A stretch of DNA of 64,000 nucleotides from Streptomyces sp. F63 (GTDB lineage: Bacteria; Actinomycetota; Actinomycetes; Streptomycetales; Streptomycetaceae). The stretch lies in the NCBI RefSeq assembly GCF_018070345.1, contig NZ_JAGPXX010000005.1, forward strand, positions 1-64,000, read 5' to 3'. Within the stretch, counting starts at the first letter, position 1. Each line of letters opens with the position of its first letter. The notes beneath the pieces are model-generated. The model was given only the letters and a program-made list of their open reading frames with translations, had not been told where the DNA came from and did not search any database. Positions 1 to 10,644 of this stretch are shown piece by piece. The translations under genes and the position numbers were made by a program.

Positions 1-28
1 GGCACGCTGTTGAGTTCTCAAGGAACGG
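1..28 (-). promoter_or_regulatory. BoxA-like element in rRNA operon leader
   Basis: Read on the minus strand, this edge carries CCTTGAGAACTCAACAGCGT, which matches from memory the conserved segment in Streptomyces pre-16S leaders between the rRNA promoters and the 16S gene. It resembles a NusB/S10 BoxA antitermination site. The transcript would leave the window at base 1, so I infer that a leftward rRNA operon begins just outside. The same motif can recur at processed stable-RNA loci, so a tRNA operon is the main alternative. Confidence 0.75.
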
Positions 29-80
29 ACGCTTCCTTCGGCCCCGTCTCCGGGCCCTCCGGGCGCTTCCCTTCGGTGTT

Positions 81-180
81 TCCAACCCTACCAGACGCTT
101 TCCGGGCCGCTTTCCCGCCCGTATTTCAATCCAGTGGCCGTTGGAATGGCCTTGCCTTTCGGCTGACCCGAACATTATCA
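81..180 (-). promoter_or_regulatory. rRNA operon promoter region (two -10 boxes)
   Basis: On the minus strand there are two -10-like hexamers: GATAAT (bases 174-179, within CTGATAATGTTCGG) and TAGGGT (bases 85-90, within CTGGTAGGGTTGG). Each is followed by purine-rich leader sequence (GAAGGGAAGCGCCCGGAGG after the second). This arrangement resembles the multiple promoters upstream of Streptomyces rrn operons. No good -35 hexamer was found for either, which is common for these promoters. The region lies between the RNase J terminator and the BoxA-like element. Confidence 0.55.
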
Positions 181-271
181 GATTTCTCCGGGCCGGTTTT
201 CCACCCGGTACAAGGATCGTCCGGACGCACAGCGTCTCGGCGTCCTCGTTCGGGGGAGATGCCAAAGTACT

Positions 272-316
272 GGACGGCCGCGGCCGGAGGCAAATCGACT
301 CCGGCCGCGGCCGTCC
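272..316 (-). terminator. terminator after rnj
   Basis: An 18-bp perfect inverted repeat (272-289 with 299-316) with a 9-nt loop begins 18 nt after the rnj stop codon. There is no U-tract, as is usual in this genus. It separates rnj from the rRNA promoter region to its left. Confidence 0.8.
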
Positions 317-333
317 CGGGGGCTTTCGGTCCG

Positions 334-2019
334 TCAGACGTCCACGACGACAGGCAGGATCATCGGCCGCCGGCGGTAGTTGTCGGAGACCCACTTGCCC
401 ACCGCGCGCCGGATCAGCTGCTGCAACTGGTGCGCCTCGGCGATGCCGTCGGAGGCCGAACGCGCGAGCGCCTCCTCGATCTTCGGGACGACCGCGGAGA
501 GCGCGGAGTCCTCGATGCCGGAGCCGCGGGCCTGCAGATGCGGCCCGCCGACGATCTTCCCTGTGGTGCTGTCGACGACCACGAAGACCGAGATGATGCC
601 TTCCTCACCGAGAATGCGCCGGTCCTTGAGAGCCGGCTCCTTCACATCGCCGACCGAGAGGCCGTCGACGTAGACGTACCCGGCCTGCACCTTGCCCGCG
701 ATCTTGGCGATGCCGTCGACCAGGTCGACCGCGACGCCGTCCTCGGCGATGACGATGCGGTCCTGCGGCACACCGGTCAGCGCACCCAGCTCCGCGTTGG
801 CCCGCAGATGGCGCCACTCGCCGTGCACCGGCATCAGGTTGCGGGGTTTGCAGATGTTGTAGAAGTACAGCAGCTCTCCGGCGGAGGCATGGCCGGAGAC
901 GTGGACCTTGGCGTTGCCCTTGTGGACGACGTTCGCGCCCCAGCGCGTCAGGCCGTTGATCACCCGGTAGACCGCGTTCTCATTGCCCGGGATGAGCGAG
1001 GAGGCCAGGATCACCGTGTCGCCCTGGACGATGCGGATCTGGTGGTCCCGGTTGGCCATCCGGGACAGCGCCGCCATCGGCTCGCCCTGCGACCCGGTGC
1101 AGACGAGGACGACCTCGTGGTCCGGGAGGTCGTCGAGCGTCTTGACGTCCACGACCAGGCCGGGCGGCACGCGCAGATAGCCGAGGTCCCGGGCGATGCC
1201 CATGTTGCGGACCATGGAACGGCCCACGAAGGCCACCCTGCGGCCGTATTCGTGGGCGGCGTCGAGGATCTGCTGGATGCGGTGGACGTGGCTGGCGAAG
1301 CTGGCCACGATGATCCGCTTCCGCGCCCCGGCGAAGACCTGGCGCAGCACCCCGGAGATCTCGCGCTCCGGCGGTACGAAGCCGGGGACCTCCGCGTTCG
1401 TCGAGTCGGCGAGCAGCAGGTCGATGCCCTCCTCGCCGAGCCGCGCGAAGGCGGGCAGGTCGGTGAGGCGGCGGTCCAGCGGGAGCTGGTCCATCTTGAA
1501 GTCGCCGGTGTGGACGACCATGCCGGCCGGGGTGCGGATGGCGACGGCGAGGGCGTCGGGGATCGAGTGGTTGACCGCGACGAACTCGCAGTCGAAGGGG
1601 CCGATGCGTTCGCGGTGGCCCTCACTGACCTCAAGGGTGTAGGGCCGGATGCGGTGCTCCTGGAGCTTCGCCTCGATCAGCGCGAGGGTCAGCTTGGAGC
1701 CGATCACCGGGATGTCCTGCTTCTCGCGGAGCAGGTAGGGGACGCCGCCGATGTGGTCCTCGTGTCCGTGCGTGAGCACGATGCCGTCGATGTCGTCGAG
1801 GCGGTCCCTGATGGACGTGAAGTCCGGCAGGATCAGGTCAACTCCGGGCTGCTCCTCCTCGGGGAAGAGCACCCCGCAGTCGACGATCAGCAGGCGTCCG
1901 CCGTACTCGAAGACGGTCATGTTGCGGCCGATCTCGCCGAGACCACCGAGCGGGGTGACACGGAGGCCGCCCTCGGGGAGTGGTGGCGGCGAGCCGAGCT
2001 CGGGATGCGGATGACTCAA
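334..2019 (-). CDS. rnj: ribonuclease J
   Basis: A 561-aa metallo-beta-lactamase/beta-CASP ribonuclease, which acts in 5'-to-3' exonucleolytic and endonucleolytic RNA decay and rRNA maturation in the cytoplasm. The zinc-binding motif HGHEDH is at residues 84-89, in a typical N-terminal setting (LRVTPLGGLGEIGRN). I chose the TTG at 2019. It is preceded by GGTGAGGAGAG at proper spacing, gives the N-terminus (M)SHPHPEL, and gives 561 residues, which I recall as the length of the S. coelicolor enzyme. The in-frame ATG at 2070 would put the start inside the upstream hairpin. The gene has its own hairpins on both sides. It lies downstream of dapA on the same strand, an order common in actinomycetes. 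Confidence 0.95.
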   Translation of the reverse strand: MSHPHPELGSPPPLPEGGLRVTPLGGLGEIGRNMTVFEYGGRLLIVDCGVLFPEEEQPGVDLILPDFTSIRDRLDDIDGIVLTHGHEDHIGGVPYLLREKQDIPVIGSKLTLALIEAKLQEHRIRPYTLEVSEGHRERIGPFDCEFVAVNHSIPDALAVAIRTPAGMVVHTGDFKMDQLPLDRRLTDLPAFARLGEEGIDLLLADSTNAEVPGFVPPEREISGVLRQVFAGARKRIIVASFASHVHRIQQILDAAHEYGRRVAFVGRSMVRNMGIARDLGYLRVPPGLVVDVKTLDDLPDHEVVLVCTGSQGEPMAALSRMANRDHQIRIVQGDTVILASSLIPGNENAVYRVINGLTRWGANVVHKGNAKVHVSGHASAGELLYFYNICKPRNLMPVHGEWRHLRANAELGALTGVPQDRIVIAEDGVAVDLVDGIAKIAGKVQAGYVYVDGLSVGDVKEPALKDRRILGEEGIISVFVVVDSTTGKIVGGPHLQARGSGIEDSALSAVVPKIEEALARSASDGIAEAHQLQQLIRRAVGKWVSDNYRRRPMILPVVVDV

Positions 2020-2051
2020 AAGACTCTCCTCACCACGCGCGACCGCCCTCC

Positions 2052-2097
2052 CCGCCGTGCCCCGCCGCATGGTGGTACGGGCGGCGGGGCACGGCGG
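2052..2097 (-). terminator. hairpin between dapA and rnj
   Basis: A 17-bp perfect inverted repeat (2052-2068 with 2081-2097) with a 12-nt loop lies 69 nt after the dapA stop and about 33 nt before the rnj TTG start. It probably terminates or attenuates dapA transcription and sets the 5' region of rnj. It also argues against any rnj start upstream of 2019. Confidence 0.75.
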
Positions 2098-2165
2098 AGA
2101 CGGCGTGGCGCGCGTGACATTCGTGCACGTGCGTCAGGTGTCTCGTTGTGGAGTTGTGCGGTTGT

Positions 2166-3065
2166 TCAGAGCTGTACCCCGCCGGCCGCCAGATCGCGCC
2201 CGAGCTGCTCGGTCTCCTCCTCGGAGAGCTCGACGAGCGGCAGCCGGAGCGGGCCGCCGGGCAGTCCCAGCCGGCCGAGGACGGCCTTGGTCGTGATGAC
2301 GCCCTGGGTGCGGAACATGCCGGTGAAGACGGGCAGCAGCTTCTGGTGGATCTCGGTCGCCTTCTGGACGTCGCCGGAGAGGTGCGCTTCGAGCAGGGCG
2401 CGCAGCTCGGGGGTGACGATGTGGCCGACGACGGACACGAATCCCACGGCGCCGACCGAGAGCAGCGGCAGGTTGAGCATGTCGTCGCCGGAGTACCAGG
2501 CGAGACCGCTGCGGGCCAGTGCCCAGCTGGCGCGGCCGAGGTCGCCCTTGGCGTCCTTGTTGGCGACGATCCGCGGGTGCTCGGCCAGCCGGACGATCGT
2601 CTCGGTGTTGATCGGGACGCCGCTGCGGCCGGGGATGTCGTAGAGCATCACCGGCAGGCCCGTCGCGTCGGCGATGGCCGAGAAGTGCCGGAAGAGGCCC
2701 TCCTGCGGTGGCTTGCTGTAGTACGGCGTGACGGCCAGCAGGCCGTGCGCCCCGGCCGCCTCGGCGGCACGTGCCAGCTCGACGCTGTGCCGGGTGTCGT
2801 TGGTGCTGGCTCCGGCGACGACATGGGCCCGGTCGCCGACGGCCTCGACCACGGCCCGCACCATATCGGCTTTCTCGGCATCGCTGGTGGTCGGGGACTC
2901 ACCGGTGGTGCCGTTGACGACGATGCCGTCGTTGCCGGCGTCCACCAGGTGGGCGGCGAGGCGCTGGGCGCCGTCGAGGTCGAGGATGCCGTCCGCGGTG
3001 AACGGAGTGACCATGGCGGTCAGGACCCGCCCGAACGGGGTCTGAGGAGTGGAGGTCGGAGCCAT
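2166..3065 (-). CDS. dapA: 4-hydroxy-tetrahydrodipicolinate synthase
   Basis: A 299-aa enzyme condensing pyruvate with aspartate semialdehyde, the first step specific to the diaminopimelate/lysine pathway; cytoplasmic TIM barrel. Visible motifs are GTTGES (52-57), catalytic-relay Tyr in LYDIPGR (Tyr142) and the Schiff-base lysine in NKDAKGD (Lys170). ATG at 3065 gives the usual length (MAPTSTPQTPFGRVLTAMVTP). Longer in-frame starts would add about 37 low-quality residues. The ribosome binding site is weak (GGGACCC). It follows thyX on the same strand with a strong hairpin between, so it probably has its own promoter. dapB lies about 2.3 kb away. Confidence 0.95.
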   Translation of the reverse strand: MAPTSTPQTPFGRVLTAMVTPFTADGILDLDGAQRLAAHLVDAGNDGIVVNGTTGESPTTSDAEKADMVRAVVEAVGDRAHVVAGASTNDTRHSVELARAAEAAGAHGLLAVTPYYSKPPQEGLFRHFSAIADATGLPVMLYDIPGRSGVPINTETIVRLAEHPRIVANKDAKGDLGRASWALARSGLAWYSGDDMLNLPLLSVGAVGFVSVVGHIVTPELRALLEAHLSGDVQKATEIHQKLLPVFTGMFRTQGVITTKAVLGRLGLPGGPLRLPLVELSEEETEQLGRDLAAGGVQL

Positions 3066-3125
3066 GGGTCCCACGCTACTCGTAGCGCACCGCGAGGCGC
3101 TCCCTCGGGGAGCCGGGAAGTGGAA

Positions 3126-3163
3126 CCCGGCACTGCCTGCTCGGGGGTTCAGGCAGTGCCGGG
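3126..3163 (-). terminator. hairpin after thyX
   Basis: A 14-bp perfect inverted repeat (CCCGGCACTGCCTG at 3126-3139 with its complement at 3150-3163) and a 10-nt loop lie 80 nt downstream of the thyX stop and 60 nt upstream of the dapA start. It is most simply the thyX terminator. Confidence 0.7.
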
Positions 3164-3242
3164 TCCGGTTTCTCACCCTAGAGGAACCTGATAAACCCCC
3201 GCAATACGGGCGCCTCGCACGGCGTATCCGGACATCGGCGAC

Positions 3243-3983
3243 CTAAGGGGCGACACGCCCGTTGGTGTTGAAGGCGGCATGGGTGAGCGGCATGAGCTCC
3301 GCCCACTCCGCCTCCATCCGCTCCCCCACCATCTCGATCTCCCGCTGCGGGAAGGACGGGACGGCGGCCTGCTCGTGCCGGGTGCGCAGCCCGAGGAAGT
3401 GCATCAGCGAGCGCGCGTTGCAGGTGGCGTACATGGACGAGAAGAGGCCGACGGGCAGCACCGCCCGGGCGACCTCGCGCGCGACGCCGGCGGCCAGCAT
3501 CTCCTGATACGCCGCGTAGGCCCGGCGGTAGCTCTCCTCCATGACCCGGCCGGTCAGTGCGCGCTGTTCCGCGGATCCCTCCACGAAGCGGTACTGGCCG
3601 GGCCGTCCCTCCTGGACCAGCCTGCGGTCCCCGCCCGGGACGTAGAACACCGGCCGGAGCTCGCGGTAGCGGCCGGACTCCTCGTTGTACGACCAGCCCG
3701 CCCGGTGCCGGTGGAACTCGCGGAAGACGAAGATCGGCGCGCTGATGAAGAAGGTCATCGAGTTGTGCTCGAAGGGGCTGCCGTGCCGGTCGCGCATCAG
3801 GTAGTTGATCAGTCCCCTGGAACGCTCCGGGTCCTTCCGGAGCTCGTCGAGGGACTGCTCGCCTGCGGTCGAGACCCGGGCGGCCCACAGCACGTCGGTG
3901 TCGGAGGCGCTGTGCTTCACGAGCTCGACGGTCACATCGCTGCGGAAGCTCGGTTCGGCGGTCTCGGCTGGGGCGTCGGTCAC
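3243..3983 (-). CDS. thyX: FAD-dependent thymidylate synthase ThyX
   Basis: A 246-aa flavin-dependent thymidylate synthase that makes dTMP from dUMP using methylene-tetrahydrofolate and NADPH, independently of ThyA. The ThyX signature is visible as RHR (92-94) followed by S98, YNEES and GRY (104-106). As I count it, the spacing is one residue longer than the textbook RHRX7S. I recall the same form in other actinomycete ThyX proteins, so I do not regard it as a defect. The C-terminal dUMP-binding region (RSLMHFLGLR and downstream) is intact and length is normal. Start ATG at 3983. The region 3984-4168 between it and the divergent gene at 4169 must hold both promoters; I could not assign them. 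Confidence 0.95.
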   Translation of the reverse strand: MTDAPAETAEPSFRSDVTVELVKHSASDTDVLWAARVSTAGEQSLDELRKDPERSRGLINYLMRDRHGSPFEHNSMTFFISAPIFVFREFHRHRAGWSYNEESGRYRELRPVFYVPGGDRRLVQEGRPGQYRFVEGSAEQRALTGRVMEESYRRAYAAYQEMLAAGVAREVARAVLPVGLFSSMYATCNARSLMHFLGLRTRHEQAAVPSFPQREIEMVGERMEAEWAELMPLTHAAFNTNGRVAP

Positions 3984-4168
3984 GGTCGGGTCCTTCCCTG
4001 GCGTCTCTGGGCGGCGCCCAGCTTACGGGCCGGTACGGAGACGTCCGCGGGGCCGCCGGGAGCGGCTCCCGCCCCTGGCCGGCGCCCTGAGGTGGTCCGG
4101 ACCGGGTGGGGGTCGATAATCTCACCGGGCACAGCCTGTTCGAGCGTGCATACGAGTGAGGACCAGTC

Positions 4169-4717
4169 GTGCCCCTGACCTTCCTGACGGCCGACCGCGC
4201 ATTCGACGAGGCCGCGGACGACATCGCCCTGCCGCACCACGACGAGAACCGCTGGCGCCGCCCCTACCGCCCCGGCCCCTGGCGGGTGGGTGCGGCCGCG
4301 CTTCTGCTGCTGCTGGCCTCGTACATGCTCGTCGCCGCGGTGATCGTCGCCTTCGCGGGCGCGCTGTCCGCAACGGTCACGGCGGTGGTCTCGGCCGCCG
4401 TCGTGATCGCTCTGGCCCTGCGGGTGCTGCGCATGGGTGTCTGGGTCAGCGCGCACGGACTGCGGCAGGCCGCCCTGCTCACCACACGCACCGTGCCCTG
4501 GGACCGGCTGTCCCGGGTGCGGACCGTCCAGCAGCCGGTGAAGTGGCTCGGACTGCCGCGCACCCTGCAGGGCCAGGCCCTGGTCGCGGTGCCCGACGGC
4601 GGGGAGCCGCTGCGGCCTCTGCTCACCGACCACAACGCCGACTTCCTGGGCCGCCCGGGGGCCTTCGACCGGGCCGCGGACGCGGTGGAGGGCTGGGCTG
4701 CGCACTACGGCCGCTGA
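4169..4717 (+). CDS. small membrane protein, bacterial PH-domain-like
   Basis: A 182-aa protein with two membrane segments (about 40-62 and 66-87). A soluble part follows with a pattern (GVWVSAHGLRQ…TVPWDRLSRVRTVQ) typical of bacterial PH-like domains found after paired transmembrane helices. Function is unknown. Start GTG at 4169, preceded by GTGAGGACC. It is divergent from thyX and convergent with the TPR gene at 4864. The PH-domain call rests on pattern memory only. Confidence 0.8.
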   Translation: MPLTFLTADRAFDEAADDIALPHHDENRWRRPYRPGPWRVGAAALLLLLASYMLVAAVIVAFAGALSATVTAVVSAAVVIALALRVLRMGVWVSAHGLRQAALLTTRTVPWDRLSRVRTVQQPVKWLGLPRTLQGQALVAVPDGGEPLRPLLTDHNADFLGRPGAFDRAADAVEGWAAHYGR

Positions 4718-4863
4718 GGGCCGCGGGACCACCGGGCGCCAGGGCCTTCCCGGCGCGCGCGGGTGCCCGCTCGCGCCCGATCGGGCCGCCTCGCTCGGAC
4801 GGGCCGGTCGCCGGACGCGCCGTTGGCCCCCCGCCCGGCACGGCGGGCGGCGGGTGTACGGGC

Positions 4864-5316
4864 TCAGGCCCGGACGGGACGGCCGTCGTGCAGGGCGATG
4901 GCCCGCTGCATGGCCCTGCGGGCGCGGGGGGTGTCCCGTGCGTCGCGGTAGGCCACGGCGAGGCGGAACCACACCCGCCAGTCCTCGGGCGCCGACTCCG
5001 CCTCGGCCTTGCGGCGGGCGAAGACGGCGTCGGCGGAATCACGGTCGATCCGGCCGCTCGGGGTCCGCAACAGCTCGTCGACGGGCAGGCCGCCCTCGGC
5101 CTCCAGCTCGGCGGCGAGCCGGTCCGCGTCGCGGGCGAAGCGGGTGGTCTGCCACAGGAACCAGACGCCGATCAGCGGCATCACCAGCACGGAGACGCCG
5201 AAGGTGACGGTCACCGCTGTGCCCTGCCCGATCAGCGCCAGGCCCCGGCCGCCGGCCAGGACGAAGTAGACGCAGAGGACCCCCGCGAGAACGCCGTAGG
5301 TGATCTTGTCGCGCAT
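4864..5316 (-). CDS. small membrane protein with TPR-like repeat
   Basis: A 150-aa protein with two N-terminal membrane helices (about 5-25 and 36-56) followed by a charged helical tail. The tail includes a TPR-like stretch (EDWRVWFRLAVAYRDARDT and RARRAMQRAIAL, roughly 110-144). It is probably a membrane-anchored scaffold of unknown role. It starts only 5 nt after the dapB stop codon on the same strand, so it is probably co-transcribed with dapB. Start codon ATG at 5316. Confidence 0.8.
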   Translation of the reverse strand: MRDKITYGVLAGVLCVYFVLAGGRGLALIGQGTAVTVTFGVSVLVMPLIGVWFLWQTTRFARDADRLAAELEAEGGLPVDELLRTPSGRIDRDSADAVFARRKAEAESAPEDWRVWFRLAVAYRDARDTPRARRAMQRAIALHDGRPVRA

Positions 5317-5321
5317 CGCGG

Positions 5322-7581
<2,260 letters not shown>

Positions 7582-7585
<4 letters not shown>

Positions 7586-9825
7586 TTGGCGGCTTCGTCC
7601 TTCGTCTGCGGCTGGGCCTCGGGCTTGGCGGCGTCGCCGCCCTCCGCCTCGTCCATGACGGGGATCAGCGAGAGCTTGCCGCGCTGGTCGATCTCGGCGA
7701 TCTCGACCTGGACCTTCGCGCCGACCTTGAGGACGTCCTCGACGTTCTCCACGCGCTTGCCGCCGGCGAGCTTGCGGATCTGCGAAATGTGCAGCAGGCC
7801 GTCCTTGCCCGGCATCAGCGAGACGAACGCACCGAAGGTGGTGGTCTTGACGACCGTGCCCAGGTAGCGCTCGCCGACCTCCGGCATCGTCGGGTTGGCG
7901 ATGCCGTTGATGACCGCGCGGGCGGCCTCGGCGGCGGGGCCGTCGGCGGCACCGATGTAGATGGTGCCGTCGTCCTCGATGGTGATGTCGGCGCCGGTGT
8001 CCTCCTGGATCTGGTTGATCATCTTGCCCTTGGGGCCGATGACCTCACCGATCTTGTCCACCGGGATCTTGACGGTGATGATCCGCGGGGCGTTCGGGGA
8101 CATCTCGTCCGGGACGTCGATGGCCTCGTTCATCACGTCCAGGATGTGCAGGCGGGCGTCGCGGGCCTGCTTGAGGGCCGCGGCCAGCACGGAGGCCGGG
8201 ATGCCGTCCAGCTTGGTGTCGAGCTGGAGGGCGGTGATGAACTGCCGGGTGCCGGCGACCTTGAAGTCCATGTCGCCGTAGGCGTCCTCCGCACCGAGGA
8301 TGTCGGTAAGGGTGACGTAGTGCGTCTCACCGTCGACCTCCTGGGAGATCAGGCCCATCGCGATGCCCGCGACCGGCGCCTTGAGCGGCACACCGGCGTT
8401 CATCAGCGACATGGTGGAGGCACAGACCGAGCCCATGGACGTCGAGCCGTTGGAGCCCAGCGCCTCGGAGACCTGCCGGATCGCGTACGGGAACTCCTCC
8501 CGGGTCGGGAGGACCGGGAGGATCGCCCGCTCGGCGAGGGCACCGTGGCCGATCTCGCGGCGCTTCGGCGAACCGACGCGGCCCGTCTCGCCGACGGAGA
8601 ACGGCGGGAAGTTGTAGTTGTGCATGTAGCGCTTGCGCGTCTCGGGCGCGAGCGTGTCCAGCATCTGCTCCATGCGGAGCATGTTGAGGGTGGTGACGCC
8701 CAGGATCTGGGTCTCACCGCGCTCGAACAGCGCCGAGCCGTGCACCCGCGGGATCGCCTCGACCTCGGCGGCGAGGGTGCGGATGTCCGTGACACCGCGG
8801 CCGTCGATGCGGACCTTGTCCTTGATGACGCGCTCGCGCACCAGGGACTTCGTCAGCGCGCGGTAGGCGCCCGAGATCTCCTTCTCGCGCCCCTCGAACT
8901 GCGGCAGCAGCTTCTCCGCGGCCAGCGCCTTGACCCGGTCCAGCTCGGCCTCGCGGGCCTGCTTGCCGGGGATGGTGAGCGCCTGGGCGAGCTCGTCGCG
9001 GACCGCGTGGGTCAGCGCCTCCAGGACGTCGTCCTGGAACTCCAGGTAGAGCGGGAACTCGCCGACGGGCTTGGCAGCCTTCGCGGCGAGATCGGCCTGG
9101 GCCTTGCAGAGCGTCTTGATGAAGGGCTTCGCGGCCTCCAGACCGGCGGCGACGACCTCCTCGGTGGGCGCCTCGCCGCCGCCCTTGACCAGCTCGACGG
9201 TCCTGGTCGTGGCCTCGGCCTCGACCATCATGATCGCGACGTCGCCGTCCTCCAGGACACGGCCCGCGACGACCATGTCGAAGACGGCGTTCTCCAGCTC
9301 GGAGTGGGTGGGGAAGGCCACCCACTGGCCGCTGATCAGGGCGACACGGGTGCCGCCGATCGGGCCGGAGAAGGGCAGGCCCGCGAGCTGCGTGGAGCAG
9401 GAGGCGGCGTTGATCGCGACCACGTCGTAGAGGTGGTCGGGGTTGAGCGCCATGATCGTCTCAACGATCTGGATCTCGTTGCGCAGGCCTTTCTTGAAGG
9501 AGGGGCGCAGCGGCCGGTCGATCAGGCGGCAGGTGAGGATCGCGTCCTCGGAGGGGCGGCCCTCCCGGCGGAAGAACGAGCCGGGGATGCGCCCGGCGGC
9601 GTACATCCGCTCCTCGACGTCGACCGTCAGGGGGAAGAAGTCGAGCTGTTCCTTGGGGTTCTTGGACGCGGTGGTGGCCGACAGCACCATGGTGTCGTCG
9701 TCCAGGTAGGCCACGGCCGAGCCGGCGGCCTGACGGGCCAGGCGGCCCGTCTCGAAACGGATGGTGCGGGTGCCGAAGGAGCCGTTGTCGATGACGGCCT
9801 CGGCGTAGTGGGTCTCGTTCTCCAC
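7582..9825 (-). CDS. pnp: polyribonucleotide nucleotidyltransferase (PNPase)
   Basis: A 747-aa phosphorolytic 3'-to-5' exoribonuclease. In Streptomyces it also supplies 3'-tail synthesis, and it was historically named guanosine pentaphosphate synthetase. Domains in order: first RNase PH core, helical linker, second RNase PH core, KH domain (GPKG loop near residue 597, in [12 protein letters not shown]), S1 domain ([20 protein letters not shown]) and an acidic/Lys tail. Start ATG at 9825. It lies downstream of rpsO with an intergenic hairpin and a leader of about 350 nt, and shares its last bases with the M16 peptidase start. Confidence 0.96.
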
Positions 9826-10039
9826 CAGGAAAATCTCCTCGTCTGCGCCCCCTGCCCGTGTGGCGGGGGACGATGGCGGTGGAGCGCCTCTGCCGCCTCA
9901 CTCCGCGGGCCGGGCCGGTCTTCGATCGAAGCCTCCGGAGACGCTGCCTCCGACGGCCACTACCGAGGACCGGCGCCTGTGGCGACGGTGCTGCGGTGGG
10001 GTGGCGCTCCCCCTCATACGGTGTTCTCTTGTTCCGACC

Positions 10040-10066
10040 AGACTACAAAGCTTCCGCTTCCGTCAC
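10040..10066 (-). promoter_or_regulatory. candidate pnp promoter
   Basis: On the minus strand a TAGTCT -10-like hexamer (10040-10045) is preceded by GTGACG (10061-10066) at 15-nt spacing. It would give a leader of about 200 nt before the pnp ATG. A pnp-proximal promoter in addition to readthrough from rpsO is established for S. coelicolor. The exact position here is my inference and the spacing is short. Confidence 0.35.
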
Positions 10067-10133
10067 ACGACGGAGCGGTCCGGCCGGAGTCCGGCGCCGC
10101 GCGGCGCACAGGCGCACGGACGGCGCATACGGC

Positions 10134-10171
10134 GAAGGGAGCGGCCCCCTGGCGTGGGAGCCGCTCCCTTC
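10134..10171 (-). terminator. rpsO-pnp intercistronic hairpin
   Basis: A 12-bp perfect stem (GAAGGGAGCGGC at 10134-10145 with 10160-10171) and 14-nt loop start 8 nt after the rpsO stop codon. In Streptomyces and E. coli the rpsO-pnp intergenic hairpin allows partial readthrough and is cut by RNase III, which autoregulates pnp. I infer the same role here. Confidence 0.75.
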
Positions 10172-10179
10172 ACGGCGTC

Positions 10180-10467
10180 TTACTTCGCGCCCGCCGCACC
10201 GCGGCGGATGCCCAGGCGCTCCACGAGGGCGCGGAAACGCTGGATGTCCTTCTTCGCCAGGTACTGCAGCAGCCGGCGGCGCTGGCCGACCAGGAGCAGC
10301 AGACCACGGCGGGAGTGGTGGTCGTGCTTGTGGGTCTTCAGGTGCTCGGTGAGGTCCGAGATGCGCCGGGTGAGCATCGCGACCTGGACCTCGGGGGAAC
10401 CGGTGTCACCCTCCTTGGTCGCGAACTCGGCCATGATCTGCTTCTTCGTAGCGGCGTCGAGCGACAC
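10180..10467 (-). CDS. rpsO: 30S ribosomal protein S15
   Basis: A 95-aa S15, a primary 16S rRNA-binding protein of the small subunit platform. The conserved core [17 protein letters not shown] and HHSRRGLL is intact. I chose the GTG at 10467 because GAGGAG lies 6 nt upstream and the product (M)[11 protein letters not shown] has the family's normal length; longer in-frame starts add non-conserved sequence. It is first in the rpsO-pnp-M16 unit. Confidence 0.96.
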   Translation of the reverse strand: MSLDAATKKQIMAEFATKEGDTGSPEVQVAMLTRRISDLTEHLKTHKHDHHSRRGLLLLVGQRRRLLQYLAKKDIQRFRALVERLGIRRGAAGAK

Positions 10468-10616
10468 GCGGTACTCCTCTGTGATGTTCGATGCGCCCAC
10501 GAGTGCCCCTGGTCTTGGTCTCAGGGGGGCTTCCGTGACTCGGAGGCGGGGATCCGATGAGCGCTGCGCCCAGAGCCCGCAGGCTCCGGGGGTGCGTACA
10601 CAAACGGCCGTCACAC

Positions 10617-10644
10617 AGCGTACCAGCCTCGTTCAGGAGGTCAG
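10617..10644 (-). promoter_or_regulatory. candidate rpsO promoter
   Basis: On the minus strand CTGACC (10639-10644) and TACGCT (10617-10622) are separated by 16 nt, a good match to a vegetative Streptomyces promoter. They sit at the 3' end of eccD, about 150 nt before the rpsO start. No second candidate was as good in this gap. Confidence 0.4.

Noticed and set aside
2020..2070. ATG at 2070 as the rnj start
   Set aside because: It lies inside a 17-bp hairpin, has no ribosome binding site and adds residues not seen in the family. The TTG at 2019 has GAGGAG at good spacing.
10..2643. An 877-codon plus-strand open frame antisense to rnj and dapA
   Set aside because: High GC leaves long open frames opposite real genes. 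The translation is low-complexity, has no motif and lies fully antisense to two conserved genes. The same holds for long frames opposite pnp, infB, eccB and others.
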